A stretch of 64,000 nucleotides of DNA from Dactylis glomerata (lineage: Eukaryota; Streptophyta; Magnoliopsida; Poales; Poaceae). Within the stretch, counting starts at the first letter, position 1; the number at the start of each line of letters is the position of its first letter. The position numbers and the translations under genes were made by a program. Below are positions 1-12,600 of this stretch, piece by piece. The stretch covers positions 17,128,213 through 17,192,212 of the forward strand of contig QXEO01000220.1 of NCBI GenBank assembly GCA_007115705.1, given 5' to 3'. The notes beneath the pieces are model-generated. The model had not been told where the DNA came from. It was given only the letters and a program-made list of their open reading frames with translations, and did not search any database.

Positions 1-1547
1 GCCGACTGTACTGTTTAACCTGATCACCTAGCACCACTTGCAATGCTTTCTTCCTTGCTCTGTAAGCCATCACCTTTCGTACCTCAACACCATATTTCTC
101 TTTTGCATTCTCCATTAGAGTCTCAACACTGGTCCTGGGGTCAATTCTCATGCTCTGCTCACACTGCTTGGCAACCCATTTACCAGTAACCTTGCAAGCT
201 TCACCAGCAGTAGCACATGTGTGCTTCAAGTTCATCTTCCTCAAGCAAAATGTCTTCTCATGCCCAATGACAGAGCCAACCATGTAGAATTCACATCCTT
301 GCTCTTCCCTTTCTGAGCACTCTACAATTACTCTATCAGGATTATTCCTGTGCAGGTGGTAGTTCCTAAGTTGGGCAATGTGCAAATTCTGAACTGCTAG
401 CCTGAACTGGTAAACATCAGTGAAGCACATCTTCAGGCACAGTTGATCTTCTGGCTGCAACCTCTTCTCATCATACCAAATCCTTGGCTTCCTCTTCTTG
501 GCTCTGCTCTTCCTTCCATTTGGCAGTACCCAAGACATTAACTCTGCTGCATCATCATCCTCTGCTTTGATGTCACCATCTGAACCAGAATCAGAAGAAG
601 GCACATAGCAATCTGGTGTAGAACTCTCAGCACTGAAATGTGTTCTTTCAGTTGGGCCTTTATTGACTTGTTTCACTCTTTTTCTGTTCCTATAGCCAGG
701 TTCTGGCTCTGGCTCTGGCTCAACACCTACCTGGCAGTCAGAGTCATCTGATTCACAAAATAAATCTTCTACATCTGTATCACCTTCACATTGTTCATCT
801 AATCCTTGCCTTCTCTTCTTCAAGTCCTGTAACTTCTGGCTCAAACCAATCTTCTCTTCACTAAACTGTGCATCATACTCTTCACTTGCAAATTCCCCTC
901 TGTCAGACATTAGCTCATCCTCTTCCTCCTCTGTCATGCTTCCTTCAAATTCAGATTCTTCAGTATCATCCAGCATGCTATTGCCTTCTTGTGCCAAGAA
1001 ACAGTCACCATCTTCTTGTGCCAAGAAACAGTCACCTTCTTCTACATCAATAATTTCATTACTGTGGCCAACATGCTGGCTTTGCTGACTGTCCAAGCTA
1101 ACCAGATCATTTCCATGTGCAGTTGGTTGACTAGGAGAAAGAACACCTAATTCATCTACTGAAAAAACCATGGGGGTCTCCCATGGGGTCTCCAATATCA
1201 GAAATAATAACTTGATCCTCATAATCTATGTTCATTGCAGCATCAGGTTTATTTTTTCCCCTAACAACTACCAATGAAATACATTTTTCAGACTGACATC
1301 TCTCCACCATCTGCAAAACCTTTGCCATTCCATCTATCAACTCCATACCAGCAAACCCCTTACCCTTTTCCTTGACATGGTACATAGAATCATTTATTCC
1401 ATATCCCTCTAGCTCTATCATAGCTAACAAATTCATGTATGTAATATCTGATTCTCCTAGCTGCCTCTCCAAATTATCACGGCCCTCAAAATGGAATCGA
1501 ACGTCCGACACATCATCGTCCAAGCTACAAATATGAGTACAATGCAT
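1..1547 (-). pseudogene. MuDR-type MULE transposase, N-terminal part, frameshifted and cut by the window edge
   Basis: Transposase of a Mutator-like element, which would cut and insert the element at its terminal repeats. The first 118 or so codons run from an ATG at 1545-1547 to about 1190. A second frame is then open without a stop from about 1190 to base 1. It contains an acidic Glu/Asp-rich linker (about 1050-560), a basic nuclear-localisation-like patch with repeated Lys/Arg (about 520-480), and a MuDR N-terminal zinc-binding-like region with spaced Cys and a final HTC motif (about 450-210). The catalytic DDE domain and SWIM finger would lie left of the window. The two frames join where a 13 bp motif and a 12 bp version of it lie side by side (1169-1181, 1182-1193), which accounts for the frame change. 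A short intron or a sequencing error there is the alternative. Family assignment is fairly sure; exact boundaries are not. Confidence 0.72.
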
Positions 1548-2168
1548 CTAAAATTCAGTTCTCGCACTAAATAGCAGTTCTTGCTACAAATAATCTAGGA
1601 GAACCTGAGAAATGAGCACAGATTGCAGAGATGGGGGAGGATTATCTTACTCGACTCCGCCGAGGGAAGTGGTGAACCGAGCTGACTGCGTTGGATTCTC
1701 CTTCCACATCTTCGCCGCCACTGTCGCAGCCTGCGGGAAGAGAGAGTATGGCGTGGCGGCAGGGTTCGAGCTCCCCCAGATCTCGCCGTCGTCGACAACT
1801 GAGGGGACCCGACACCCTCCTCCACACCAGCTTCGAATTCCGCCGCCGCCGCCGCCTCCGCCTCCGGCGCCGGGAGCGCCAACGCCGCCGCCACCTTCTG
1901 AAGACGCCGCCGCCGTCGCCATGGCTAGGGTTTCAGTATGCTCGGGAGAGTGAGAAAACGGTCAACGGCCGGGGAGAGGACCCGTGCCCTAATCCGACCG
2001 AGTGGTGGGCCAGGCATGTCAGGAGAGGTGGGCCACGCTTGTCATAACGTCCGTCCCGAGCGGCGTGTGCCACCTCTGCCACGTCAGCCCGACAGGTGGG
2101 CCCGCCCTGTCATAAACCACGTCAAACGCCCTAATATGGCCGGTCAGCGCCTGTTGCTACTGTCAACA

Positions 2169-2258
2169 TGAAAACTGGTGGGTTTTTGAAATTTTCCTCA
2201 AATCTGGTGGTTTTTTGAAGCCCTAACCCCAAATCTGATGGGTTTTTGCAATTTTCTC
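2169..2258. repeat. MULE terminal inverted repeat, built of three imperfect ~30 bp units
   Basis: Three successive imperfect units each contain AAA-CTGGTGGGTTTTT-like or ATCTGATGGGTTTTT-like cores followed by a TTTTC run (starting about 2169, 2199 and 2231). Read on the minus strand the end begins GAGAAAATTGCAAAAACCC. This resembles long MULE TIRs of rice, but the partner TIR is not in the window. Confidence 0.45.
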
Positions 2259-2473
2259 AATAGGAGAGGACGGCTGACACTGGTTACCGGCGGCAGCGTG
2301 GACCGCTGGTGGCGGGGTCGAACTATGGTGGTTGGACGCTGTGACGTGGTAGTGGGAGGTCGGTCTCGAGGTGGGTTCTAATGCGAGAAAAAGGTTGTTT
2401 TTACCGGTTCATCTCTACATGTATAGAATATTATTCTATCATCACTTGCAGAATAGTACAATCCTTGAATCTA
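2259..2473. other. Flank between the MULE and the outer Helitron, no gene seen
   Basis: Short anonymous stretch: GC-rich to about 2380, then AT-rich. I see no coding region or element end other than the A at 2473 that forms the left half of the Helitron AT target site. Confidence 0.4.
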
Positions 2474-2489
2474 TCTATTATCTATACTA

Positions 2490-5090
2490 CTTATAAAAGC
2501 ACCAACATTTTCTTTTCTAAAGCCACCAACCATACGTACACAGGCAAATTAGCACCACCGGATTAGTCCCACCTAATCAAATCGAACAGTTTAGATCAAT
2601 GTCATCCCACCTAATCAGATCTGTTTGGTGCACTAAGCAATTTACAACGACGGACATATACTCATCCCGCAGAACCACCGCCCCGAATCAATAGACCCTA
2701 CTATCTCGGCAAAAGTAAAAAAAAAAGGAAAAATAGATCGCATCCCCACGATCACAGGCACAATCATCGCACCCTGAACCCCGACCTCCCTGCCTCAGTG
2801 GACGACGCCTCACAACGTCGCCTTCCTGGACGGCAGCCTCGCCGCCGGCAGCATATTCGCCTCAGTGGACGGCGCCTCACATCGTCGCCTTCCTATACGG
2901 AGCGACCTCGCCGCCCGGCAGCAATGACACCTGCCTGGACGGGGCGTGCTCCGCCTGGCCGGCAGCACCGTCGCCTGCCTGGACGGGTGACCTCGCTGCC
3001 TGGCCCTTCCTGGACGGCCCCCTCGCCACCCTACACCGCGCCGTCGACATGGGCGGCTCTTCCTCTGTCCTCATCTCCGACAGGCCGTCAGCTCCCTGCA
3101 CGGCCTTCGCCATCATTCAAAACAGTGACCAGTTAAATATGCCTTGCGCCTAGAGTCAAACTTTCACCAAAATTGAATTCGATTCAAATAACATTATTGC
3201 TTGCAGGTTACTGCAAGATTACGATGCAGCAAACTGACGGAATTTTGAAGCATTAGACAGCCCTCATCGGAATGGTATGATATATTGCTCTACCTTTAGA
3301 AGTAACAGAATTTAATTATACCTAAAGTTGCAGAAATATAACTTGCCAAATGTGTCACATAAATATCAATAGCTATATTATAGATACAACATAGAGCTCA
3401 CTAACATTTTGTGGGAAGGAGATGGTAACTTACTGATTCATCTTACAGCTAGAAAAGTTGTAAGTTGTAACTGGAGTTGTAAATGGTTTTGTCTACCTGA
3501 GGGTCAGAGAAATTTTATAAGGAGTGTTTTTAACTGGTAAGCTTCTTGATCGATAGTACAACATACCATAGTAACATCCTTGGATCTCTTCTGTCTCCAC
3601 ATTGTACAATGTTTTTTAGACCTGCATGGTAGGCTAGCAGTGATACCTCAGATTTGCTCTCCTTTCCTAGACTGAATGATCATGTCTTTGCCATTTGCCA
3701 ACTTCCAATGATGCTACAACAAAATGGGTCCAGGCTAACTAAACTTACTGGCGGCTGACCTTTACGGTTGCAATCACTGTTCAGTGCACGACATGTATAT
3801 GTTTCTGTTGAATTGAACGAGGCAAACGGCAGCTAATGTAGACCAAACCTGCAGGAAATATTCATTCTCTAGGAAGCAAATGTAGTCTGACAACTAAACC
3901 GTCCTCATTGGAAAAACACATAAAAAGCAAAAGAAGATTAAATTTTACATCGGTTGGCTAGATCTTCTGTCATATTGTCCATGGATATAATTCTAGCAGT
4001 GTTGAAAAATCAAACATGCGAGCATATAAAGAGAATAAAGGATGATGCCCTATTTTTCTTCAGCATGGTTTGAGGTCTTATTTCACAAGCATTGTGATTT
4101 TTCTACTTCGACAAATCACCTAAATGACGCATATCTCAGATGTATGTGTGGTATGTGATTTCTGAGTGAAAAAACCATAAATAATCACTCTGACTTAATA
4201 ATATTTTCAATACTTGACATGACAGCTGCAGATCATGCTTTCAGAAAATAACAGTACAATAGATGATTTATATATGTTATGGTGCCAGGAATCATCAGTT
4301 ATATACTATAACAAATGCAATTTTGCACCGCACAGAATGACATAATAGTACAAACAGAGGATAAGAAAAAAATTGATGTACTAATTCACAGTATGTCCCG
4401 ATCAACATCCCTCTATGCCCTATTGGCACGAAAAAAACAGAGTAAATCTGCTGCAACCATGCTTAACGCGACCTCAAACAGACTGGCTAGGCCTGTGATC
4501 GCCCTTACTCCCAGCATATCTAGCGTGCAGTAGCCTGGGATGATGGCAGCAAACAAGGTGAGTACAAAATAGAAAAGTCTGAAGCTCACAAATTTCTGAA
4601 AGCTTACACTACTACTTCAGTCTGATTCCCTCACAATATGATTTAGACACAATAATTAAGCCAACTTTACCAGCCTAATGCTTTTTCTGCTCTGCATCGA
4701 GCAACTGATGAGTTACAATTTAGTGCATTCTTGTTTCCATCTTGTGCATCTGATAAAAAATAAACTTCGCTTCCATAGAACAAATTTTAGGAGGCGTTGC
4801 TTGATCTGGAAGCTAGGGAGTAGGGAGAAGAGCATGTTGGTGCTTTGACATTTGACAAAACAAGCATATACAGTCACCATTAGTAACTCTGGTTAGGAAC
4901 AAAATGAGATGATTGTGTTTTGTTCTTCACTTCTCAGATTTACGTAGCAGTACATAAATGAGGTCCTCCCTATTTTAATTTGCATACTAAATGGCTACAG
5001 GAACTAATAAGCAAATCAGCGATATAGGAATGGAACGACAAAAAAACTCTGTACAAAATCTACTCTAGAAGACTACAGTGTGATGCATAT
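2490..5090. other. Helitron interior without a supportable gene
   Basis: GC-rich block at about 2780-3120 with open frames on both strands whose composition (Pro, Arg, Ala) looks like a shadow of base bias, followed by AT-rich DNA. No domain, splice pattern or RNA gene I can defend. Confidence 0.35.
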
Positions 5091-5267
5091 CAATTACAAA
5101 ATATCAAAATCGGAGTCATACAATAAGGATTCATCCCTACACAGACAGGTTGACGAGATAGAGAGAGGGAGTTGGACTGTTGGAGAGGGGTTGCAGGACC
5201 TCACCATAGCGGGGGGCAGACAGGGGAGGGGGCTCAAGATCTCACCGGTAGGTGGGAGGCAGGTGAG

Positions 5268-5400
5268 GAGGCGCCGGACCTCGCTGGGGTGGTGAGGAGG
5301 CTGGTGAGGGGGCGCCGGAACCTCGCTGGGTGGTGGGGAGGCCGGTGAGAGGGGGCGTCGGACCTCGCTGAGGCGGTGGGGAATCAGGTGAGAGCGGCCA
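5268..5400. repeat. GC-rich minisatellite, about 2.5 units of ~52 bp
   Basis: Imperfect tandem units share the core GGACCTCGCTG followed by a GGTGGGG-AGGC-GGTGAG stretch, starting near 5276, 5326 and 5360. The long minus-strand open frame over it (Pro/Ser rich) follows from the repeat and is not called as a gene. Confidence 0.5.
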
Positions 5401-5749
5401 CAGGACCTTGACGTCGCCGGAGCAGAGAGGATACGATGGAGCGGGGCACAGGATCTCGCCGGGACGGTGGGTGCCAGCCAGGGGAGAGGCATGGCAGGTG
5501 AGAGATTCTAAAACCTAAAGGGCGCTAGCCTACCCGGCTTCCCAGCCCATCTGCGATCACCGCGTATCGTTCCATCGTTGGATGGATGCGTACAGTAAAT
5601 TCTCCAGCCCACTTTTCATCTCAGTCGTTCGGTTGGTAATTTTTTTTGTCACCTGCCGCTTCTCCAGTTAAGTCAATGACAAACGGGGCCAGGCGCGAGC
5701 GGGCCCGATAAACAGAGGCAGCCATCTTGGTCGTTTGCGTAGCCATCTT

Positions 5750-6062
5750 TTTGACATCCCGTGAAAACCTAGATCGAGAACAAAACTCCTCTCGTCCCCA
5801 ATCCCCAATCCCCGTCTCCTCCTCCTCCCCCTCCCCAATCGCCTGACCTTCTCATGGCGGCGCCTCCTGTAGTCTTCTCTATGGCAGCAGGTCCTCCCAA
5901 CCCTCTCATCCCCCACCCAGCCACAGCTCGGCGGCGGAGGCTCGTCGGCTGGAGGCGCTGCAGGAAGCGCGCCCCGAGCTCTCCAAATCGAAGCTGCCGA
6001 GGCGCGCGTACGGTGGGAGGGGGCGCTGCCACGCAGGAGCTTCACGGGGCGCCTCTCACCTA
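5750..6062 (+). pseudogene. Possible captured host-gene 5' end (UTR plus first exon) in the inner Helitron
   Basis: A CT-rich leader typical of plant 5' UTRs (5780-5850) precedes an ATG at 5854 that opens a 69-codon frame ending at 6063. The peptide starts MAAPP and is rich in Pro, Ala and Arg, with no recognised domain. A duplicated stretch (GCCTCAACAGGAAGAGAAG at about 6091 and 6160) follows. Further downstream, candidate splice acceptors ending TTGCAG or GATGCAG occur (about 7265, 8947, 9395, 10272). This fits a captured, intron-containing transcription unit, but the source gene is not recognisable and the call is weak. Confidence 0.22.
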
Positions 6063-6699
6063 GCTCCCCAAATCGAGGCGGCTGAGATGCGCCTCAACAG
6101 GAAGAGAAGAGGAGATGGAGCAGGGGAGACCAGTGGCGGCGAGGGCCTATCCATGAGTGCCTCAACAGGAAGAGAAGAGGAAGAGGAGGTGGCGTGGGGG
6201 GAGACTACCGGCCGGCTATGGCGCTGCTCGCTGGAGCACGTCACCTCGTTGCTTGTTCCTCCAACCTCTCGAGGTGAGCTCTTCCTTCTCATTTCTTTCC
6301 CCTATTCTAATTTCCTATTTCACACAACCACGGAGGTGGATGTGCCCAGCCATGGACGTGAAGAGAGAAAACAGTATCCATCTTTTCCTATCACGGTGGT
6401 ATGCTTCCCCATATGCTGCCCAGATTCTGTACTCATTGTGTGTTGCAATTTGCATGGATTTGGCAGTGGCACTTATCTATTATGCCCAGATGTGCAAGAT
6501 TATGCTATGTGATGTGGTTCTTTTGTCCCCTTTTCCGTTTATTGAACCTGATTGACGGAGGAGAGCACATAGTTCTTTGGGTTGGTAGTATAAATGATAT
6601 AGCAGAGTTAGTTAGTTGCATCGTAATTAAATTTTGTGGATGCTGTCAAGAACCCATTAGACCTTGTTGTTGAATTTCTTGATATGTTCTGAAGTATGA

Positions 6700-9600
6700 G
6701 GTTTTCAAAATTAGCTATTTACATTGTATCTCTGCTTTAGTGAGTACAGAATTTCTTTACCTTTTAGTATGAATAGCTGTACACATTTATTAGATGTTGA
6801 TGACCAAAATAAATGTTTATTATTTATGGAATTATGGTCAGACTAAATTCTGTGTGTGCCATGTGATCGTGCTCAGATTTTGGAAGGATCGTCCCAAGGA
6901 GTGATTCCGGCGACAACTTGATGGCGACCAAGCTAAGTCCGCAAGATTGAAATGCTTGTTCTTTTCAAATATGAGAAGATGAATTAAACAGGTGAGTATT
7001 CACTTTAAAATATATCCGTCTTTATTTTGATACATCCATTTTCTGTACCGCTCCAACAAAGGTATAAGGAATACGAGAGGATGCGCCGCAAAGCTATAGG
7101 GAAGGCAGACGCTCTTTTACCATAGCCATATATTTGGATGTGTATTGGTTATTTTAAAAATTTATGGTCATGTACGCCATTTATGTATATTTAGAGTTCT
7201 GAATTGATTTGTCCCAGTTTGTTATTCAGCTCACTAAAGCTTTTAATGTTGCTGATGTTTTGCAGCTCAGACATGGATTTGATCATGGTTCATGGATTTG
7301 ACCAAAAAGAAGAGCCACAGGAATGTAATTTGGAGGATGTTTTGGAGCATTGAGTCTAGGAAATCCATGGTGTGCACCAATTTTGTGATGTTGGCAGCCT
7401 GATTATGTTGCTCAGAGGAGGCCTCAACTATTATATGGGCATATGCAACTGCAGCCTATGCAGGTTAGTCATGCAAAGCTAATACAAGCTGGTGCCCTGG
7501 TGATGGAGGATTTATGTGTTACGACATAAGCCTTGTTTTGTCTGGCGGATTTAATTTTGCTGAATGCAGTATGGTCTGCTATAGGTGTTGCACATTCTTA
7601 CTGCTTTCCAAAATATTTATTCCTTGTGTTCAAGCATTCCATGCTTCGATGCCCACTGAAGGCTTGGTCATTATTGGGTGCTTATTTTGGTATTTACATT
7701 TCTTGTATTTATAGCATAATAACCAAGATTTATAGAGTTTGACAAGTTTTTAATTTTCCATTGTTGGATTACTCGACTGAATGTACTTATATCCTACCTT
7801 TAAACTTTTCTTTAAATTCATTTGATTCATTTTGTATCTCCAGGTCTTTAATGGTTTAGATACCATGGACAATTCTTCATGACATTCCCATTCCTGATTC
7901 AGTCGTACAATTGGTTTATGATTTTTAGTAGATAAATAGATAAGTGGTAGATAGATAGATGTGGTGCCTCTACCCACGCTTTATTGTGCAAGTAGCCAAG
8001 AATTAAAGTTTCTGGTTTCCTTTCCATGTTTTATCTGTATCAATGCATTCTGCGGCTAATTACTAAGTTCTGTCAAAATATGTAGAAACCATGAGATCGG
8101 GCTAGGTCTTTGGGGGTGATCGTGCCAGCAGTGGGGCCATCATGCCTCCTCTTCTGCGCCCTCCATCGACAGCAGCGGGTTGGCCTCCCCGATGCGGTGG
8201 TGACCTTCTCTTCCGCGCCCTGCAGGGGTACAGCAGGTCGGCCTCCCGACGCGGCATCGGCATCTGAGGCTGGACCGGCCCGGCGAGCAAGCGGGGGCAG
8301 TCGCGCTCTCCGGTTGCCTGGTCCCATCGGTACGAGCAAGGTGAGGCGATGTTCTCTTTTTATCTTCACCATAGCTGAGCATATGTTCATCTCTCTGTTA
8401 ATTAGGCACTCACCACCAAGAAGATCAAATGTTTGTTTCTTTGCCTAAAGTTTTAATCTTGTTATGCGCAACCTTGACATTTGTTATATGATTGTTTCTC
8501 CAACCCATGGTTGCTAACATGGATTTGTAAAGAGCTTCTAATGGTGAAAGATAAGATTAGAGATAGGTTACCTTATAGGTTGTGGATTCATGCTCTTCTC
8601 TGATCTTGTATGAGAAACAAATTAGTCTTGTGTCTTTCTTTTCGGTTTTTCAAATGCATTTGCAGAACAGTGCTACATATTTTTGGAAACATAGCTGTAG
8701 GTAATTACAATTGGGAAGCAGTGGTTGCTTTTCTATAGCAGAATTTTAACACTGCATTTCTCTATTTTAGTCTCCCTTTTGATTTGAACAGATATGTGTT
8801 AAAAGGAGTGCCACATGTGCCCTGCAACTGCTTGTGCTCTTGACATCGTTGATATTCTTCCTTTGTTGTTGTTTCTCACGATTTATTTTCTTGATTTATG
8901 TATTCTTTAGAGTTGTTGGTTTACACTGTTGAGCTTTCTCCTTGCAGCTAACAACAGGTCTGGATGGGGAAACACAAGGAGATAAGCAACCCAAGATTAT
9001 TGTTGGTATTGCATTAATTTTTGCACCTCTCTCTCTTTCTCTATTTTGTTATTTTGGTAGCCATCATGCCGTGATAAAATGAGTGTCACATGTGCCATGC
9101 AACTGCCCGTGTTCATGTTTGAATGGACACAGAACATTTTTGTAGAAAAGTTTACTCTCACGGTCTCACCCGATGGAGAAGGCCATCATGCCTTATCGCG
9201 CAACCACAAGTGCAATTAGTTACATAGGCTACTGTGTTTTGTTTAGTACTCCAATAATCCAAATTGATAGACTGTATCCTTCACATGAAGAATCATTGAT
9301 GCTTTCTTCTTTTATTTAGTGAGATCTGTTATTACCTCTGGAGAAGGTGGTTTGGCCAGAAAATTGAACTCCGTTTGTTCTAATACTTATTTGCAGCCTC
9401 ATTTCCAAGGCCATGCTGCTGTACAAGGGATCTGCTTGGGATTTTTGTTCAGGAAGGTTGATACCTTGATGGATAATTCGCATGTTGCGATAAGGTTTCT
9501 TGCGGGTTTGCTCTACAAGTGGACCTGAACATCAGCTCAAGGAAAATATTGCATCATATGTTTATGGTAAGTAAAGTTGTCTCTTGCATAATATTCAGTA

Positions 9601-12600
9601 ATGAGTATTAGAATAAAACATGCTTTTTCAGTTACAGCTACACTTGCATAAGCTACAGATTTGTGCAAGTAGATTTCACCTAAGCAAATATCATATTTTT
9701 CAGTGCCTCTATTTCTTGTGGTTTTTCATGTAGAGGTCTAATTTTTTTTACTGTTTTTTCTCTTGATAGATTTTAGCTAATGACACGGTTCTCTCTATGG
9801 TTTGCTTTGCCCCAGTCAGATTGTAGGTCTGAAGCTTGCAATGAGTCCTCCCATCTTCGATTTCTTTGCTTTTATGTAGAGGTCTAAAAATATTACTGTT
9901 TCTCTTGATAGATTTCAGCTAATGACACGGTTCTTTCCATTGATTGCTTTGCCCCAGTCAGATTGAAGGTCTGAAGCCTGCAATGAGTCCTCCCATCTTC
10001 GATTTCTGTGCTTGCACTCTGGGTTTTGTTCCATATCAGTTATTGGACGTTTTTATTTGATTTTCTTATTTGAGGCTTGCTTAGTTCTTTATCGACGCAG
10101 CTGCGCTTTGCACTTCTCATAATGTGGCATTTTCACGGTTCTTCCTAAATTCTCCATGCTTCATTCTAGCGCTCATATTTCATCCATATAAAGTGCCTCT
10201 GTTGTCTACCTATTTTCAGACTAGGCACCTTGTTGTACACATATATAATGATATCTTTGGTTCTTGATGCAGGTGGTCGCATGATTCATCTTATCAGCAG
10301 GCTTTTTCTATGTAAAGAGTAAAGGGAAAATGATCAATGACAGTCTCTTCCTATTAGAAGCACGTTGGCTATCTTTGCATGTTGTGTACAGAGAAATATC
10401 AATCCGATGAAGATTGTCGTGAGTTGGTATTGGTATCTCCTTTTCACCATGATGGACAATTGGTGTTCTTTATCTGGCTCTTGTATGCTTAGGTACTGAT
10501 TTCATGTTTCTATGCCCTTGCACTAAAGTTTGAAATTATTGCATTTTCCTTTTATAAATCTGAGTCAGCCACCTCTTTTGGTACCGATGAGGGCATGCAG
10601 GTTGCATGTGAACCACATTTCCCTTTTAATAGTCTCTACTGCCATTTAGTAGATTAACATTTTATCACACTATTTCGTTGTTAACCACCAACACTGTTAG
10701 TGGATGTTGTAAAAAGAAGTGCAGATGAATATTGAATTGGCTACTTTTGATATCCCTGGACTATTCAATCAAGAGAGTTTTGGTATGCATTAGTATTTCT
10801 TGTTTGTTCCCCCTTCTGTTGAATTAAGCCTTTTCGTGTTGTCTGCATATGGAACTTGATGTATTTTGGTAGGTATGCTTATATTAGTTGTTGGATACGA
10901 GACTGTAATATTTAAAGCTTTCACATAAAAAGGGTCCCCATTTTTTGCATTTATAAAATTATAGTCATGCTATTCCATTTCTTTTCCTGATTTAATTAAG
11001 CACTGTCTGTGCTAAGTTTGCGAGCTCCTTTCTCTTTCTGCGTAGATTCAGTTCATAGTTCAAACCAAGGAAACCTTGATTTGGCTACCGTTCCACGCAC
11101 TCTACTTCTAATTTATCGTTTAATATTATTTTAGGATTAAGAGCAGTTTGCTACAAGCAATACTGGCAACGGTCCCATTCTTGGTTCTGGTTTACTAACC
11201 TTGTGTACAAAACTGGTGGTTGTCCTGGAGGCGGAGCAGCTAATGGTGTCCATCTTTACTGTCTTCGGGTTCTCTCTCTGAAGAAGACATCTAGCAATTG
11301 GTGCATTGCTTGTGTGGCTCCTTCCCTTAGGGTGAAGCTGTTCGTGTGGATGCTTCCCTTCCTCTGTGGGGTGAGTCTTAATTTCTCTTCTCTTCTCCTT
11401 TGGTTAGTTTTCTTTGCAACACTAACAAGGCCCTTGTTTGTTTTGCCAGATTTATGCATGATTGTTGTGATTAAGGTCTAGGAGTCCTGTATTTAGTTAA
11501 TGTCTGTAACGGCCTATATATTGATTGAGTTTTGTTTTATGCTCATGGATTTATAGATGAGTTGCTTGCAGGTATGTTTATAGGTTGCAATAGAATCTAT
11601 TTTATTTTATTTGTAGCTATTGCTAGAAATGCCTGGATGTTATCTTACTAGCGCTTGCTTCTGTTTGGTTGGCTGTGTCAGCTGTTAGCTTTTTCATTTA
11701 GGGCTAGATTTTGATGAATATAGGGAAACAAGCGCTAGATCCTTCTTGCTTCTATAAAAATCCATCTTCACCTGCTGACGACAGGCTGCTAAACCTGCCA
11801 CTCGAGGTAACTACTATTTAATCCATCTTTGATACTTCATATATTTTACATCTAGAATCCCCAGCTACACATTCATATGTATAAAATGCCTTGGTGTTAA
11901 ATGGTACAATATCATACAGATTATAATATTCAGAAATGGTCTACATGAACTGAAGTACTGAATGCTCGCTGTAAATATAAAAGAAAATTCAGAATACGAA
12001 CTATGGACTAGAACTAGCAACTCGGAAAGATCATGTCGAGTTAGGTATGCATAGGCTAGAACCATGGAAGACTACTATTTTAATTTAAATTAGAACAATT
12101 TACTCTTTGTGGCTATAGTGCTGCTTTGAATTTGCCTTTGCGCTCTAAAATTTCAAACTAATGTAGCTTTTGAACCTTAAGTCTGAACCGCTTGAATGTC
12201 TGAGTTATTAGTGAATAAGAGAGCTTAAAACAAGTCTAATATAAAATTAATATATTTTGACAATATTTGGAAATCAACTTTGGAAACTTGGTGAACCATA
12301 AAAAACTTTGAACCTTTGGCTGGAGGAGAAAAGATTGCCTGAGAGGTATGCAAATATTATTTTACAGTGAGAAGACAACTTACTGCACACTAGGATACTA
12401 GCGTAATACTTTTTCTATACTCATGTCCTATCATTTTAATGCTAGAACTGCTTGTGCTAGGTAATATATAGGACGATGGATTCAGTGAAGTGGTTTTGTT
12501 GCAGGGCACAGGCCACCGCACCGCACAGGCCACCCTTTGAAGGTAATCAATTATAGCTTGTTGCTTAGATAACACTTTTTATCTGCATTTGAGTACATCT

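Larger units (their letters stand above)
1..2258 (-). mobile_element. MULE (Mutator-like DNA transposon), right end
   Basis: The transposase reads leftwards, so its promoter side is the right terminal region. The right end lies where the terminal repeat-like sequence stops with TTTTCTC at about 2258. MULEs normally make a 9 bp target duplication. The 9 bases after 2258 are AATAGGAGA, but the left end is outside the window so this cannot be confirmed. The stretch 1590-2160 is GC-rich untranslated DNA with no gene I can support; overlapping open frames there on both strands look like composition artefacts. Confidence 0.55.

Noticed and set aside
1595..2047. Overlapping Pro/Arg/Ala-rich frames on both strands
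   Set aside because: GC-rich MULE terminal region; no frame has a domain and all are explained by composition.
5094..5492. 132-codon Pro/Ser-rich minus-strand frame
   Set aside because: Generated by a GC-rich minisatellite; no start context or family resemblance.
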